This document shows positions 18,050 to 26,630 of a DNA stretch of 64,000 nt, piece after piece (positions within the stretch are counted from its first letter, which is position 1; the number at the start of each line of letters is the position of its first letter). Position numbers and translations under genes: made by a program. Under the pieces are notes generated by a model that did not search any database, had not been told where the DNA came from, and worked only from the letters and a program-made list of their open reading frames with translations. The DNA is from Corynebacterium auriscanis (lineage in GTDB: Bacteria; Actinomycetota; Actinomycetes; Mycobacteriales; Mycobacteriaceae). Where the stretch lies: assembly GCF_030408435.1 (NCBI RefSeq), contig NZ_CP047046.1, forward strand, positions 850,572-914,571. The letters are read 5' to 3'.

Positions 18050-18687
18050 GCATGCACGTTCCCCACACCGTCACGGATTACCGCGATGTCCAACCGATGG
18101 TCGAATCGACCACGGACATGGTCGCGGCTGCGCTACAGCGCTCTCCGGTGTGGGAACGTATGCGCACGGCGAGCCTGCCACTGCACGCCCGTGCGGCTTA
18201 TTTGGAACAGCACTGGGAAGGGCTCAAAGTTCTTAACGACGCCCTCGAGACCGCCGGCTGCGCCACTCAACTGGCGTGTGTGCTCCGCGACTACGCCGAT
18301 GCCTTGGGGTGCGCGCTGGATCGCGCGCATGCCACGGCCAAGTGGCGCGAGCACCACGTGACCATGCCCAGCATGCTGGAGTTTCGTCGGCGCGTGGCGC
18401 AGTTGGTGGAGGCCCGCAACGCCGTGGGTATTGCCGCCCATGCGGTTGTTCGCCTCGCCGCAGCGGGGGCGTGCCCGATGCACGGTCACCCGCACATCTC
18501 ACCGTGCCCCGCGGTGACCGTGGTGGCGACGGAAGAAGATGAGGAAGCGTTTGCCGAGGAGCTATCGGCTGCCACGCTCATGGTTCTCGCCCACGGTTCG
18601 GATGTCTGCCGGAGCTATCCCGTGGATCACGACCGGGATGCTTCCTGCGCGCTGACTGCGGCGAAGATTCGCAATGCCCTGCGCTAA
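18040..18687 (+). CDS. Divergent heme-oxygenase-like protein (hmuO position)
   Basis: A 215-aa all-alpha protein. It sits directly after glnE, where I recall hmuO, heme oxygenase, in C. glutamicum. The segment ARAAYLEQHWEGLKVLNDALE and the later EARNAVGIAAHAVVRL recall the HmuO helices preceding the Gly-rich distal helix. But the proximal His region near residue 20 of HmuO and the distal GDLSGGQ motif are not seen; the latter place reads AAAGACPMHG, with several His and Cys (HGHPHISPC). It may be a diverged or non-catalytic heme-binding relative, or a different helical family. ATG 18040 or ATG 18052 could be the start. Convergent with the sortase gene, 15 bases away. Confidence 0.5.
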   Translation: MLTRMHVPHTVTDYRDVQPMVESTTDMVAAALQRSPVWERMRTASLPLHARAAYLEQHWEGLKVLNDALETAGCATQLACVLRDYADALGCALDRAHATAKWREHHVTMPSMLEFRRRVAQLVEARNAVGIAAHAVVRLAAAGACPMHGHPHISPCPAVTVVATEEDEEAFAEELSAATLMVLAHGSDVCRSYPVDHDRDASCALTAAKIRNALR

Positions 18688-18702
18688 GAGTCGGCTCTGT
18701 GA

Positions 18703-19515
18703 TCAGGCCAGCGTGCCCTCAACAATCACGTTATAACCCAAGTCCTGTGCACCCGAGACCGCGCATGCGATGAGGATGATCCGCCCCGGTCGATGCTGCG
18801 CCATCACATCGGGATCCACGATTGCCTCGTTCTTATCGGCCAGCCAACTGTTCGTCACCCGCCACGTGCGGGCATGTCCGCTGTTATCCCGCATGGTGAT
18901 GCGCGAGCCATTCAGTGTTCCCGTGGCGTACCGTTTTACCGGTTTATTGTCCGTGCCATTGATCATCCGTGGTGGCTTGTTCAGGTTCACGGCCGCTGTG
19001 ACGGTTTCACTGATGGGGTTGAATACTAGGGGTGCGGAACCCCACGCGTGCCCCAGGACGTAGACGGTTCCTTGCCGAGCGCGTTGCGGGGACACGCCCA
19101 AGCCATCGACCCAGCGCACCATTGTGGCTTGGGGACCGGCGGGATTGAGAGGAAGCTGGTACGGCATCACGTCGTACGTCGCACCATGAATAGCAGCAGG
19201 CCCGGTCATGCTAAAAGCACCGGCCCCATGGGGAGCATCACCAGCATTATTGGTGGCCTGTGCGGAGCGGGTCCGGTTCTTGTGATCTTTCTTAGCGTTG
19301 TCCCGGTCGCTTTCGCTTTTGTCCTGCTTGTGGTGTTTTTCCTTAGTCGTGGACTGGTCTTTTTCGCTTTCCGTGGTGGTCGACCCAGTGCTGGCCTGCA
19401 TATCGGGCTGCCGGAGGGCGGTGGAAAGAACCACTGCTGCCGTGAACAGTACAACCAGCAGCACTGTGAGCAGCACAGTGAACTTTCGACGTGATGTGGG
19501 TAGTGGTGGTGGCAT
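18703..19515 (-). CDS. Sortase-family protein, atypical active site
   Basis: A 270-aa membrane-anchored protein: a single N-terminal helix (about residues 12-34), a Ser/Thr/Lys/Asp-rich spacer (about 40-95), then a sortase-like beta-barrel domain. The catalytic His candidate is in VYVLGHAWG (H156) and the Cys in RIILIACAVSG (C251). The Arg normally found a few residues after the Cys is missing; the equivalent strand reads LGYNVIVEG, with Asn. This layout fits class E/F-like housekeeping sortases of corynebacteria, which join surface proteins to peptidoglycan. TAAGAT lies seven bases before the ATG, so a leaderless start is possible. No LPXTG substrate is encoded nearby. Confidence 0.75.
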   Translation of the reverse strand: MPPPLPTSRRKFTVLLTVLLVVLFTAAVVLSTALRQPDMQASTGSTTTESEKDQSTTKEKHHKQDKSESDRDNAKKDHKNRTRSAQATNNAGDAPHGAGAFSMTGPAAIHGATYDVMPYQLPLNPAGPQATMVRWVDGLGVSPQRARQGTVYVLGHAWGSAPLVFNPISETVTAAVNLNKPPRMINGTDNKPVKRYATGTLNGSRITMRDNSGHARTWRVTNSWLADKNEAIVDPDVMAQHRPGRIILIACAVSGAQDLGYNVIVEGTLA

Positions 19516-19566
19516 GCCCCTTATCTTAAAATAATCCGAGCAAAGGCCAAGAGTTTTCGAGCAGGT

Positions 19567-20802
19567 TTAGGGTGCTGGCGTTGTAGTGGGGGAGCGTGAG
19601 GCGTCGGTAAAAAATAGCCAACCGACGGCTCCGGCCACGCCCAGCAGCACAACATTGCGGGCCACCAAGATCAGCGCAGCAAGCAGGGAGGGGCCTTCAG
19701 TGAGCTGCGTGTAGGTAGCGGGGTAGACCAGCAGGGTAAGGAACGTCGCTACCAAAAGCAGTACCGAAACGCGCCATACCGCCCGCGTGTAATGGGTCGC
19801 TAGCAACACCGCGACCAAGGGACCCAGCCAGATGAGGTATTGCGGGGACAACACTTTGTTGCCCACGATGAGAAGCATGATGAGAACGGCGCTGAGCCGC
19901 AACACATATGCGCCGGACCAGTCATCTTTAAGAAACCGCCAGCCAGCGAAACCGATGGCTACAAGCAGGACCATGACGGTCAGGGCGTTGGCGATAGCTA
20001 TGCCAACTTCTACACCGGGGCCGGAGATCTCATAGGACTTGCTGGCGGCGTACTCAATCTGCCAAGTCGATGGGCGCAGCGCGGCGGCCAAGATGAATGG
20101 GGTGGCGGCCAAGGATTCGATCTGCAGGCCACGTACGTCCTGGTAGGACAGGGGAGAGGTCAGTCGCGCGGGGCCGGACAGCACGACCGTGACCAGGCCC
20201 AATGCCACCAAGGACAGCGCGAACCAGATTAAGCGCACCCACGTGCCGCGGGATTTCCAGTGACCCACGAATGTCGCGGCCAGCACACCTGGCCAGAGTT
20301 TCGACATGGTGGCGAGTCCCAGCAGGAATGCCGCCACCCGCGGGCGCGTGGCGCACCACAGGGCGGCCACGGCCACTAACACACCAGGGACGAGGTCTAG
20401 GCGGGTAAGAATCACCGGATAGGCAGCGCACGTGAATAACAGCCAGAAGATCGCGGGCCAGTGCTCGCGCCCCTCCGGGCGGGGATGGTGCTGGGATAAC
20501 TGCAGGATAAGGTAGGTGAACAGTCCAGAGACTAGGGCCATCGTCGCCACGAACGCCACCCGGAAGAATGCCGGGTCGTCCGGAGTGAGGACATCGACGA
20601 TGCGCAACGGCCACGTGCCGGCGTCGGGGTATTCCTGCAACGCGGCTGGGCCCCCTTTGAAGAAAATGTCCCGGTGTAGATACTGCCAAGGGTGCAGGCC
20701 CTTGTAGTAGTACGTGACATCTTCCGAGGTCTTGCCCCGCAGGGCCAGCACGGCAATGATCCCGTGGACCAAGCCCCAGGCTGCCCAAAATTTAGCTTTC
20801 AT
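19567..20802 (-). CDS. GT87/DUF2029 polyprenyl-phosphate-mannose-dependent mannosyltransferase-like protein
   Basis: A 411-aa integral membrane protein with about 10 hydrophobic segments. The early loop with [15 protein letters not shown] and [11 protein letters not shown], and [14 protein letters not shown] later, are typical of the GT87 (formerly DUF2029) glycosyltransferases that add mannose to lipomannan-type glycolipids or arabinan cores in mycolic-acid bacteria. The acceptor here is unknown. Its start overlaps the end of the aminotransferase fusion by 11 bases, so it is part of the bioB transcription unit, which is an odd partnership. A GGCGTCG + A-rich motif copy (19600) encodes part of its C-terminus. 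Confidence 0.82.
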   Translation of the reverse strand: MKAKFWAAWGLVHGIIAVLALRGKTSEDVTYYYKGLHPWQYLHRDIFFKGGPAALQEYPDAGTWPLRIVDVLTPDDPAFFRVAFVATMALVSGLFTYLILQLSQHHPRPEGREHWPAIFWLLFTCAAYPVILTRLDLVPGVLVAVAALWCATRPRVAAFLLGLATMSKLWPGVLAATFVGHWKSRGTWVRLIWFALSLVALGLVTVVLSGPARLTSPLSYQDVRGLQIESLAATPFILAAALRPSTWQIEYAASKSYEISGPGVEVGIAIANALTVMVLLVAIGFAGWRFLKDDWSGAYVLRLSAVLIMLLIVGNKVLSPQYLIWLGPLVAVLLATHYTRAVWRVSVLLLVATFLTLLVYPATYTQLTEGPSLLAALILVARNVVLLGVAGAVGWLFFTDASRSPTTTPAP

Positions 20803-22360
20803 TCTTTGCTCCCAGCCAGTCGCACAGTCGGGTCATCGCCTCGTGCAGGGTATCCGGGGCTTTGCAGAACGTCCAGCGCACCAGCGTTTCCGTGGCGCGC
20901 TGACCGGCGTCTGTATGGGTAAAAGCGCTGATGGGGATAGCGGCGACTCCCGCCAGTTCCGGCAGAGCCTTGCACCAGGTTTCCGCGTTGTGATGCCCAT
21001 TCGTTTTATCAGCACGAATCAGGGGTGCGATATCGCTGACTAGGAAGTATGTGCCCTGTGCGCGGTAGACGTCCATGCCTAGTCCGCGCAGGTTCTGTGC
21101 GAGCTCGTCACGGCGTTCGCGCAGCGCGCCACACCAGGAATCCGACCACTCGTCGGCGTTGTTGAGCGCCCACGTAATGGCAGGTTGGAACGGGGTGGCG
21201 CCGGTGAACGTGAGGTATTGCTTGATCGCCTCTAATTGTGCGATCAAGTGGGCCGGTCCCATCGCCCAGCCGACTTTCCAGCCGGTGACGTTAAATAGCT
21301 TGCCGGCACTGGCCACGCTCACCGTGCGTTCCCGCATCCCAGGCAGAGTTGCCAGAGGAATGTGTGAGGCGGCTTGGTCGGGAGAATCCGAGGCATCTGG
21401 ATCCGGGAAGACGAGCCGTTCGTAGACCTCATCAGTAAGCACGATGAGGTCGTGCTGGATCGCCAGATCCGCAATGAACTGCAGGTCACTGCTACTTGCC
21501 ACATACCCGGTGGGGTTGTGCGGGGTGTTCAGAATTAGCATCCGCGTTCGTTCGGTGACGGCGCGGGCAACGGCCTCCCTGTCCAGCTCCCAATCCCGGC
21601 TAGATTCCACCTTTCGCAGTGGAACTGCGCGCATCTCCGCCCCGGCCAGGGCAATGGCCGCCGGGTAGGAATCGTATGCCGGTTCGAGGACGATGACTTC
21701 ATTGCCTGGGGAGGTGAGAGCCAAGATGGTGGAGGCCAGCGCTTCAGTGGCGCCCACCGTGATTGCGATGTCCGTTTCCGGATCTAGCTGATGGCCGTAG
21801 CGCTTCGCGCGGTCAGCCGCGATGGCCTCCCGCAAGCTGGCCATGCCCCGGGCAGGGCCGTATTGGTTGCACGTGTTTGCGCCGATGATGCCGTCGGCGG
21901 CGATGCGACGCATCTCTTCCGGCCCATCTTCATCGGGCGCCCCTTGCCCTAAATTGATGGCGTTGTGCTGGGCGGCCAGCGCCCCCATTACTGTGAAGAT
22001 CGAGGTGGCCGGGGCAGCATGGTCCTCCTGCGGGTCTTCCAGCGGATCTTCGAGAAGAGCCTTTTGCCGGTCACGCTGCGCGGCTGCGTAGATATCGTCT
22101 GCGGTGAACTCACCATGCCGTGAGCATTCCGCACTCCAACCCATGGGGCTTACTTGGACTTTCATGCGACGACCGCACAATCCGCAGTAACGCGGGGGCT
22201 CCAAGCCCGCCAGCGCGCCCCGCGAGGGTGCAGGCAGGGCACCGCGGCGGGGGGAGAGCGTGGCGTCGAGGGATGAAAGAGGCTGGCCGGAGTGCATGTC
22301 AAAGGCCAGTGGCTCGCCTAAGAGTACGGCCTGGGCAAGAGAGTTGGGCGCAGATTCCAT
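20792..22360 (-). CDS. BsaP-like biotin synthase auxiliary domain fused to a class I aminotransferase
   Basis: A 522-aa two-part protein. Residues about 10-95 match the actinobacterial biotin synthase auxiliary protein BsaP (Rv1590-like) as I remember it: [17 protein letters not shown] CxxC (C59, C62), [17 protein letters not shown] (C79, H82). BsaP is normally a separate protein of about 80 aa needed by BioB. After a linker (about 96-118) comes a complete fold-type I PLP aminotransferase: [36 protein letters not shown], and PLP lysine K353 in [10 protein letters not shown], resembling DapC/kynurenine-type enzymes. The frame is unbroken and I see no internal ribosome site. It begins three bases after the bioB stop. 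The aminotransferase substrate is unknown. Confidence 0.85.
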   Translation of the reverse strand: MESAPNSLAQAVLLGEPLAFDMHSGQPLSSLDATLSPRRGALPAPSRGALAGLEPPRYCGLCGRRMKVQVSPMGWSAECSRHGEFTADDIYAAAQRDRQKALLEDPLEDPQEDHAAPATSIFTVMGALAAQHNAINLGQGAPDEDGPEEMRRIAADGIIGANTCNQYGPARGMASLREAIAADRAKRYGHQLDPETDIAITVGATEALASTILALTSPGNEVIVLEPAYDSYPAAIALAGAEMRAVPLRKVESSRDWELDREAVARAVTERTRMLILNTPHNPTGYVASSSDLQFIADLAIQHDLIVLTDEVYERLVFPDPDASDSPDQAASHIPLATLPGMRERTVSVASAGKLFNVTGWKVGWAMGPAHLIAQLEAIKQYLTFTGATPFQPAITWALNNADEWSDSWCGALRERRDELAQNLRGLGMDVYRAQGTYFLVSDIAPLIRADKTNGHHNAETWCKALPELAGVAAIPISAFTHTDAGQRATETLVRWTFCKAPDTLHEAMTRLCDWLGAKNES

Positions 22361-22363
22361 GAG

Positions 22364-23368
22364 CTACAGAGTAGCGTTGAGCGCCTTGATGGGAAGCTGC
22401 AGCTTGCCCAACATGTCGATGTCCTGTTCTGCGGGGCGGCCCAGGGTGGTGAGGTAGTTGCCCACGATGACCGCGTTGATGCCGCCGAGCATGCCTTTTT
22501 CTGCACCGAAATCGCCCAAGGTCAGCTCGCGACCACCGGCAAAGCGGAGGATGGTTTTGGGCAGTGCCAAACGGAACGCGCCGATGGTGCGGAATGCGTC
22601 GTTGACGGGCATGGGTTCGATGTTGGCGAAGGGGGTGCCGGGGCGGGGATCGAAGAAATTGAGGGGGACCTCCGTGGGATCCAGTTCCTGCAGATCCATG
22701 GCGAACTCTGCGCGCTGCTCGAGCGATTCACCCATCCCCACGATGCCGCCACAGCACACTTCCATGCCCGCATCGCGAACCATGGTCAGTGTGCTGATTC
22801 GCTCTTCCCAGGTGTGGGTGGTCACCACTTCGGGGAAGTAGCTGCGGGAGGTCTCCAAGTTGTGGTTGTAGCGGTGTACGCCGGCTGCGGCCAAGCGGTC
22901 GACCTGTTCTTGGGTGAGGATGCCGACAGAGGCTGCCACATTGATATCAACTTCGCGCTGAATCGCGTCCACCGCCTTTTCCAGCTGCTGCATGAGGTCC
23001 TCGGTGGGGCCCTTGACGGCGGCGACGATGCAGAATTCCGTCGCCCCCGTCTTCTGGGTCTGTTTCGCGGCCTCGATTAGCTGGGCGATATCCAGCTGCA
23101 CATTGCGGACGGGGGATTCGAACAGGCCAGACTGAGCACAGAAGTGACAGTCTTCGGGGCAGCCGCCGGTTTTGAGGCTGATGATGCCTTCGACTTGCAC
23201 GTCTTCGCCACACCAGGCTAGGCGTACTTCGTGAGCAAGGGCCAGCAGTTCATCGATGTGTTCGTCTTCGAGCTTGAGAACCTCGAGGGTCTCATCGAAG
23301 TTCAACCCGATGCCCTGGTCTAGTACTTTGTCCCGCGCGATGGAAAGAATTTCTGGGGTGGTGGTCAC
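22364..23368 (-). CDS. bioB: Biotin synthase
   Basis: A 334-aa radical-SAM enzyme that inserts sulfur into dethiobiotin. The cluster motif [14 protein letters not shown] gives CxxxCxxC for the SAM [4Fe-4S]; [20 protein letters not shown] and the auxiliary-cluster Arg region [11 protein letters not shown] are typical. GTG at 23368 has AGAGG about 11 bases upstream; GTG at 23377 is too close. A BioQ-type operator lies immediately upstream. The next gene carries a BsaP domain, matching the known need of actinobacterial BioB for that partner. No bioA, bioD or bioF lies in the window. Confidence 0.97.
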   Translation of the reverse strand: MTTTPEILSIARDKVLDQGIGLNFDETLEVLKLEDEHIDELLALAHEVRLAWCGEDVQVEGIISLKTGGCPEDCHFCAQSGLFESPVRNVQLDIAQLIEAAKQTQKTGATEFCIVAAVKGPTEDLMQQLEKAVDAIQREVDINVAASVGILTQEQVDRLAAAGVHRYNHNLETSRSYFPEVVTTHTWEERISTLTMVRDAGMEVCCGGIVGMGESLEQRAEFAMDLQELDPTEVPLNFFDPRPGTPFANIEPMPVNDAFRTIGAFRLALPKTILRFAGGRELTLGDFGAEKGMLGGINAVIVGNYLTTLGRPAEQDIDMLGKLQLPIKALNATL

Positions 23369-23389
23369 AGCGAACACGTCCTCTCGCTA

Positions 23390-23404
23390 GTTAAACACTG
23401 TTCA
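23390..23404 (-). promoter_or_regulatory. Likely BioQ operator upstream of bioB
   Basis: On the coding strand the site reads TGAACAGTGTTTAAC, fitting the corynebacterial BioQ (TetR-family biotin repressor) pattern as I recall it, TGAAC-N3-GTTAC-like half sites. It is 21 bases upstream of the chosen bioB start. No bioQ gene is in the window. Confidence 0.6.
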
Positions 23405-23464
23405 ATATGTTGCTTTTCACCACGATAGCAGTTGCTTCCCGTGCGCAGGCCGGTACCGTGCACA

Positions 23465-25597
23465 TTAGGCCGGCAGAGGCGGATGCAGGCGCTTCATCGT
23501 CCACGTGCGCTGCCTGCGCGCACTAATCGTAGTGAGCAACAGGGCACCCAAGCCGATGAATATCAGCAGCACAATGGCGGTAATCAACCGCTCATCATAG
23601 AAGCCATATGTGATCTGCCGGAAGCCGTTGACCGCATACGTCATCGGGTTGAACGGGTGGATCCACTGGTAGAACTTGTCCTGCGTTTCCACGGGGTATA
23701 AGCCACCGGAGGAGACCATCTGCAGCATGAGGAAGGCTAGCGCCAGCACCTTGCCTGGCCCGGAGCCGAAGATGGCGATGAACATCTGGTTGATTGCCAT
23801 GTAGACGGCCGAAACCAACATCGCGAATCCGAAAAGACCCAGTAGGCTATCCGGCTTCAGGCCCACTGCCCAAACCGTGACCGCCACCATGATCAGCGCT
23901 TGGCCCATACCGATAAGGAACGCTGGCAAGTATCCGGCCAAGACAGCTCGCCATGCGTGTACGCCCGAGTTCACAGTTCGTGCCTGTAGGGGGCGTAGCG
24001 TGACGAACACAATGATGCCACCGATGTACAGCGCCAAGCTGAAGAAGAATGGTGCCAAACCGCCACCGAAGGTTTGCTGCCCCGAGTCGTTGAAGCTATC
24101 GAGCTCTACAGGGCCACCGATCGTGGAGGCAGCCTGCATCCGCCGGCCCGAATCCCACTTGGGCACCTGTTTGGAGCCCTCGGTGAGTTTGTCGTGAAGT
24201 TGGTTGGCTCCATCGTCTAGCTTCTTGGTGCCATCGACGGCCTGGGAGGTTCCGTCTTTCAAACGATTAGCACCGTCCAGTAGCTTCACGTTGCCGTCAT
24301 CGAGTTCCTTGATGCCGTCGCGCAGCTTCACGGAACCGTCGTGGGCAGTGCCCAGGTTGTCGCGCAGCTTGATTGCACCGTCGTTGATCTGGTCCACGCC
24401 GTTTTTCAGCTGACTGAACTGCGCCGGCAGGCCGGCAATTTTATTGACGCCACTGCGCACGGGGGCGTTGGGATTATTGAGCTGGTAGTTCGCGTTGGCG
24501 CTGCCATCCGCCAGTTCATCGATCTTGTTCTTAACCACCGACTGCGGTCCCAAACCCTGGGTTTCCAGACCGCGGGCCACATTGTCCAGTTGAACCGCGG
24601 CTTGCGTGGCCGCAGGGATGTTCAGCGCACGCAAATCCTTGGCCTGTTTACGCAGGTTGCGAGCTTGCGCTGCTTGGTTTTGCGATGCTTTGGAGGCCTC
24701 GGCACGCAGGGTTTGCGCGTGCCCATCGAGTACCTTCACATCCGCGCCGAGGGTATCGGTGGCCTGTGAAAGCTTGTCGAGGTTGCCCTTTTGGGCGTCG
24801 ATCTGCTTGCTGGCCTCACCCACTCGAGAGGCCAGTTGGCCGGTGCCATCGGTGAGTTGCCGTGACCCGTCGGAGAGTTTGCTGAGGCCGTCTTCCAGTT
24901 GCACGCTACCGTCTCGCAGCTTGGAGGATCCGTCTTTCGCCTTGCCCAAACCGTCTTGCAGCTGGCCGGCACCACCGTCGAGCTTCTGGGAACCATCCTT
25001 GAGTTGCCCGGCACCGTTGGCCAGCTGCCCTGCGCCAATGGCAGCGCGTTCCAGGCCGCTGCCGGCATCCATGACACCCAACAAAACCTTGTCCACAGCC
25101 TGCGCGCTGATCTTGTCACTCACTACGTTGAGTACTTCGCGCATGGCGTTTTGGCCGATGACCGTGGAAAGGTATCCGTTAGCATCGTTATAAGTGCTGA
25201 TGAGGTGAGCTTTTTCCGGGTTTGCACTCGTGGGTGAACCGACTGCTTGGCTGAAGTTCTCCGGCAGTTCGAGGGAGAAATAGTACTTGCCGTTGGCCAC
25301 GCCCTTGTGTGCGTCCTCGGCATCGGTGACGATCCAGTGGATCCGGTCGTTATCTTCCAGTCCTTGCATCACTTGCTCTCCGGCGCGGAGTTCTTTGCCT
25401 TGGACCTTTGTGCCCTTGTCGCTATTGACGAGCGCCACGGGCACCTGGTCGATCTTGTTGAATGGGTCCCAAAAAGCCGCGAGGTACAGCGCGGAGTACA
25501 GCAGCGGCATCAGGCATAGGAAAATCACGGCGACGCGCGTGAGCCGGTTGCGTTTAAGACGGAGGAATTCCGAATTCAGTTTCAATCCCGCGAGCAT
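23465..25597 (-). CDS. YhgE/Pip-family membrane protein
   Basis: A 710-aa protein of the YhgE/Pip (phage infection protein) family. One helix lies near residue 25 (VAVIFLCLMPLLYSALYLAAF) and about five in the last 200 residues, resembling an ABC-2 permease. The long external middle (about 175-490) is built of repeated Leu-x-Asp-Gly units (LKDGSQKLDGG, LRDGIKELDDG and so on) that should form an extended rod. The family is linked to ESX/type VII secretion, phage receptors and drug export; the role here is open. It starts three bases after the end of an ABC ATPase-like gene, so the two probably form one complex. Confidence 0.88.
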   Translation of the reverse strand: MLAGLKLNSEFLRLKRNRLTRVAVIFLCLMPLLYSALYLAAFWDPFNKIDQVPVALVNSDKGTKVQGKELRAGEQVMQGLEDNDRIHWIVTDAEDAHKGVANGKYYFSLELPENFSQAVGSPTSANPEKAHLISTYNDANGYLSTVIGQNAMREVLNVVSDKISAQAVDKVLLGVMDAGSGLERAAIGAGQLANGAGQLKDGSQKLDGGAGQLQDGLGKAKDGSSKLRDGSVQLEDGLSKLSDGSRQLTDGTGQLASRVGEASKQIDAQKGNLDKLSQATDTLGADVKVLDGHAQTLRAEASKASQNQAAQARNLRKQAKDLRALNIPAATQAAVQLDNVARGLETQGLGPQSVVKNKIDELADGSANANYQLNNPNAPVRSGVNKIAGLPAQFSQLKNGVDQINDGAIKLRDNLGTAHDGSVKLRDGIKELDDGNVKLLDGANRLKDGTSQAVDGTKKLDDGANQLHDKLTEGSKQVPKWDSGRRMQAASTIGGPVELDSFNDSGQQTFGGGLAPFFFSLALYIGGIIVFVTLRPLQARTVNSGVHAWRAVLAGYLPAFLIGMGQALIMVAVTVWAVGLKPDSLLGLFGFAMLVSAVYMAINQMFIAIFGSGPGKVLALAFLMLQMVSSGGLYPVETQDKFYQWIHPFNPMTYAVNGFRQITYGFYDERLITAIVLLIFIGLGALLLTTISARRQRTWTMKRLHPPLPA

Positions 25598-25600
25598 GGA

Positions 25601-26377
25601 TTATTCCTTTCTTTCCGACGCCGCCACGCTGCTACCGTTCGCGTCATGGTCGGGGGAGTGGTGATCAGTGGAGGGGAGGCCGGTGTGCGTGGGAGTGAAG
25701 TGGCCAGCATTTGTGTTGAGTTCGATGACGGCCCGGGGATGAACGCAGTCGTCGATGGGATTGACGGAGTTGACGACGACGGTCATGTGCTGGGACAGGT
25801 CTTCCAACCTGTGTAGTAGGAAAATGCGATCGGCGAAGCGGTGAACTTGCTCCAGGTCGTCCATGATAAGCATGTCGATCTCGTGGCCGTGTGCTGGTTT
25901 GAGGGCGAGGGCTACGCGGAGTAGCAATTTGTCCAGGGCGGGCAACTGCGAGATGTAGCTGTCGAGTGGCGGTAGATCGCGTTCGCCGTAGAGGTCCTGA
26001 CAGTAGTACTGCAGGTCTTCTTCGGTGGCGCGACGGAAGAATTGCCACCATGGGCGCTCCCATGAGCGATTCTCATTGAGTACATCGCGAACCGTCACGG
26101 AACGTTCGAGCAGATCGATCTGCTCGATTCCGGCCACGGCAACGCGCTTTTGGATGCGTGCGCGTTTTGTTTCGCCTACAACGGTGAGTTCACCGCCGGT
26201 GGGCTTCATTCGACCGGCGAGGACGAGGGCCAGTGCTGTGCGCCCCGATCCGCCCGCGCCGGTCAGATTGGTCAGTCCCCCTGCGGGGATGGTGCAGTTA
26301 AGTGGTCCAAATACCCGGCCTTCATCACCGATGAGGGAGAGGTCTTGGGCAACTACTGCGGGGGTCTCTTCGATCAT
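25601..26377 (-). CDS. Degenerate ABC-transporter ATPase-like protein, partner of YhgE
   Basis: A 258-aa protein with an ABC ATPase outline: Walker A region LTGAGGSGRTAL, where the usual Lys is Arg; a Walker B-like strand DMLIMDDLEQV; and where LSGGQ is expected only ISQLPALDKLLLRVALAL. The switch His is Asn (VVVNSVNP). These changes suggest weak or no ATP hydrolysis. Start ATG 26377 has GGAAGG at 6-7 bases; a frame extending upstream lacks such a site. It is followed by yhgE with a three-base gap. A TATAAC -10 candidate lies near 26440 on the minus strand. Confidence 0.8.
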   Translation of the reverse strand: MIEETPAVVAQDLSLIGDEGRVFGPLNCTIPAGGLTNLTGAGGSGRTALALVLAGRMKPTGGELTVVGETKRARIQKRVAVAGIEQIDLLERSVTVRDVLNENRSWERPWWQFFRRATEEDLQYYCQDLYGERDLPPLDSYISQLPALDKLLLRVALALKPAHGHEIDMLIMDDLEQVHRFADRIFLLHRLEDLSQHMTVVVNSVNPIDDCVHPRAVIELNTNAGHFTPTHTGLPSTDHHSPDHDANGSSVAASERKE

Positions 26378-26616
26378 CGTGGACCTTCCGTGTGGGAATG
26401 CGAGGGACTGCTGGCCCCGCCCCACAGCAAAGTAGTTATAAAAATGTCGTAAATTTGATCTGCAATAAGGCTACGCCTTCGCAATGCGTGGGTCGAATCT
26501 GGCGCACCGTTCCTTGCGGGCGTGCGCCGGATGCAATTGGAGAATACATTGGTCACCTAACAATGCGTTATTGCAACATTTCCGCGGGTCACGGCCTATG
26601 AAAATGAAGCACCAAT

Positions 26617-26622
26617 TAATAT
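26617..26622 (+). promoter_or_regulatory. -10 box of a likely leaderless thrC transcript
   Basis: TAATAT is followed by eight bases and then the thrC GTG at 26631; no Shine-Dalgarno is seen. The rest of the 253-base divergent gap (26378-26630) is AT-rich and contains no gene. Confidence 0.6.
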
Positions 26623-26630
26623 GAACAACC

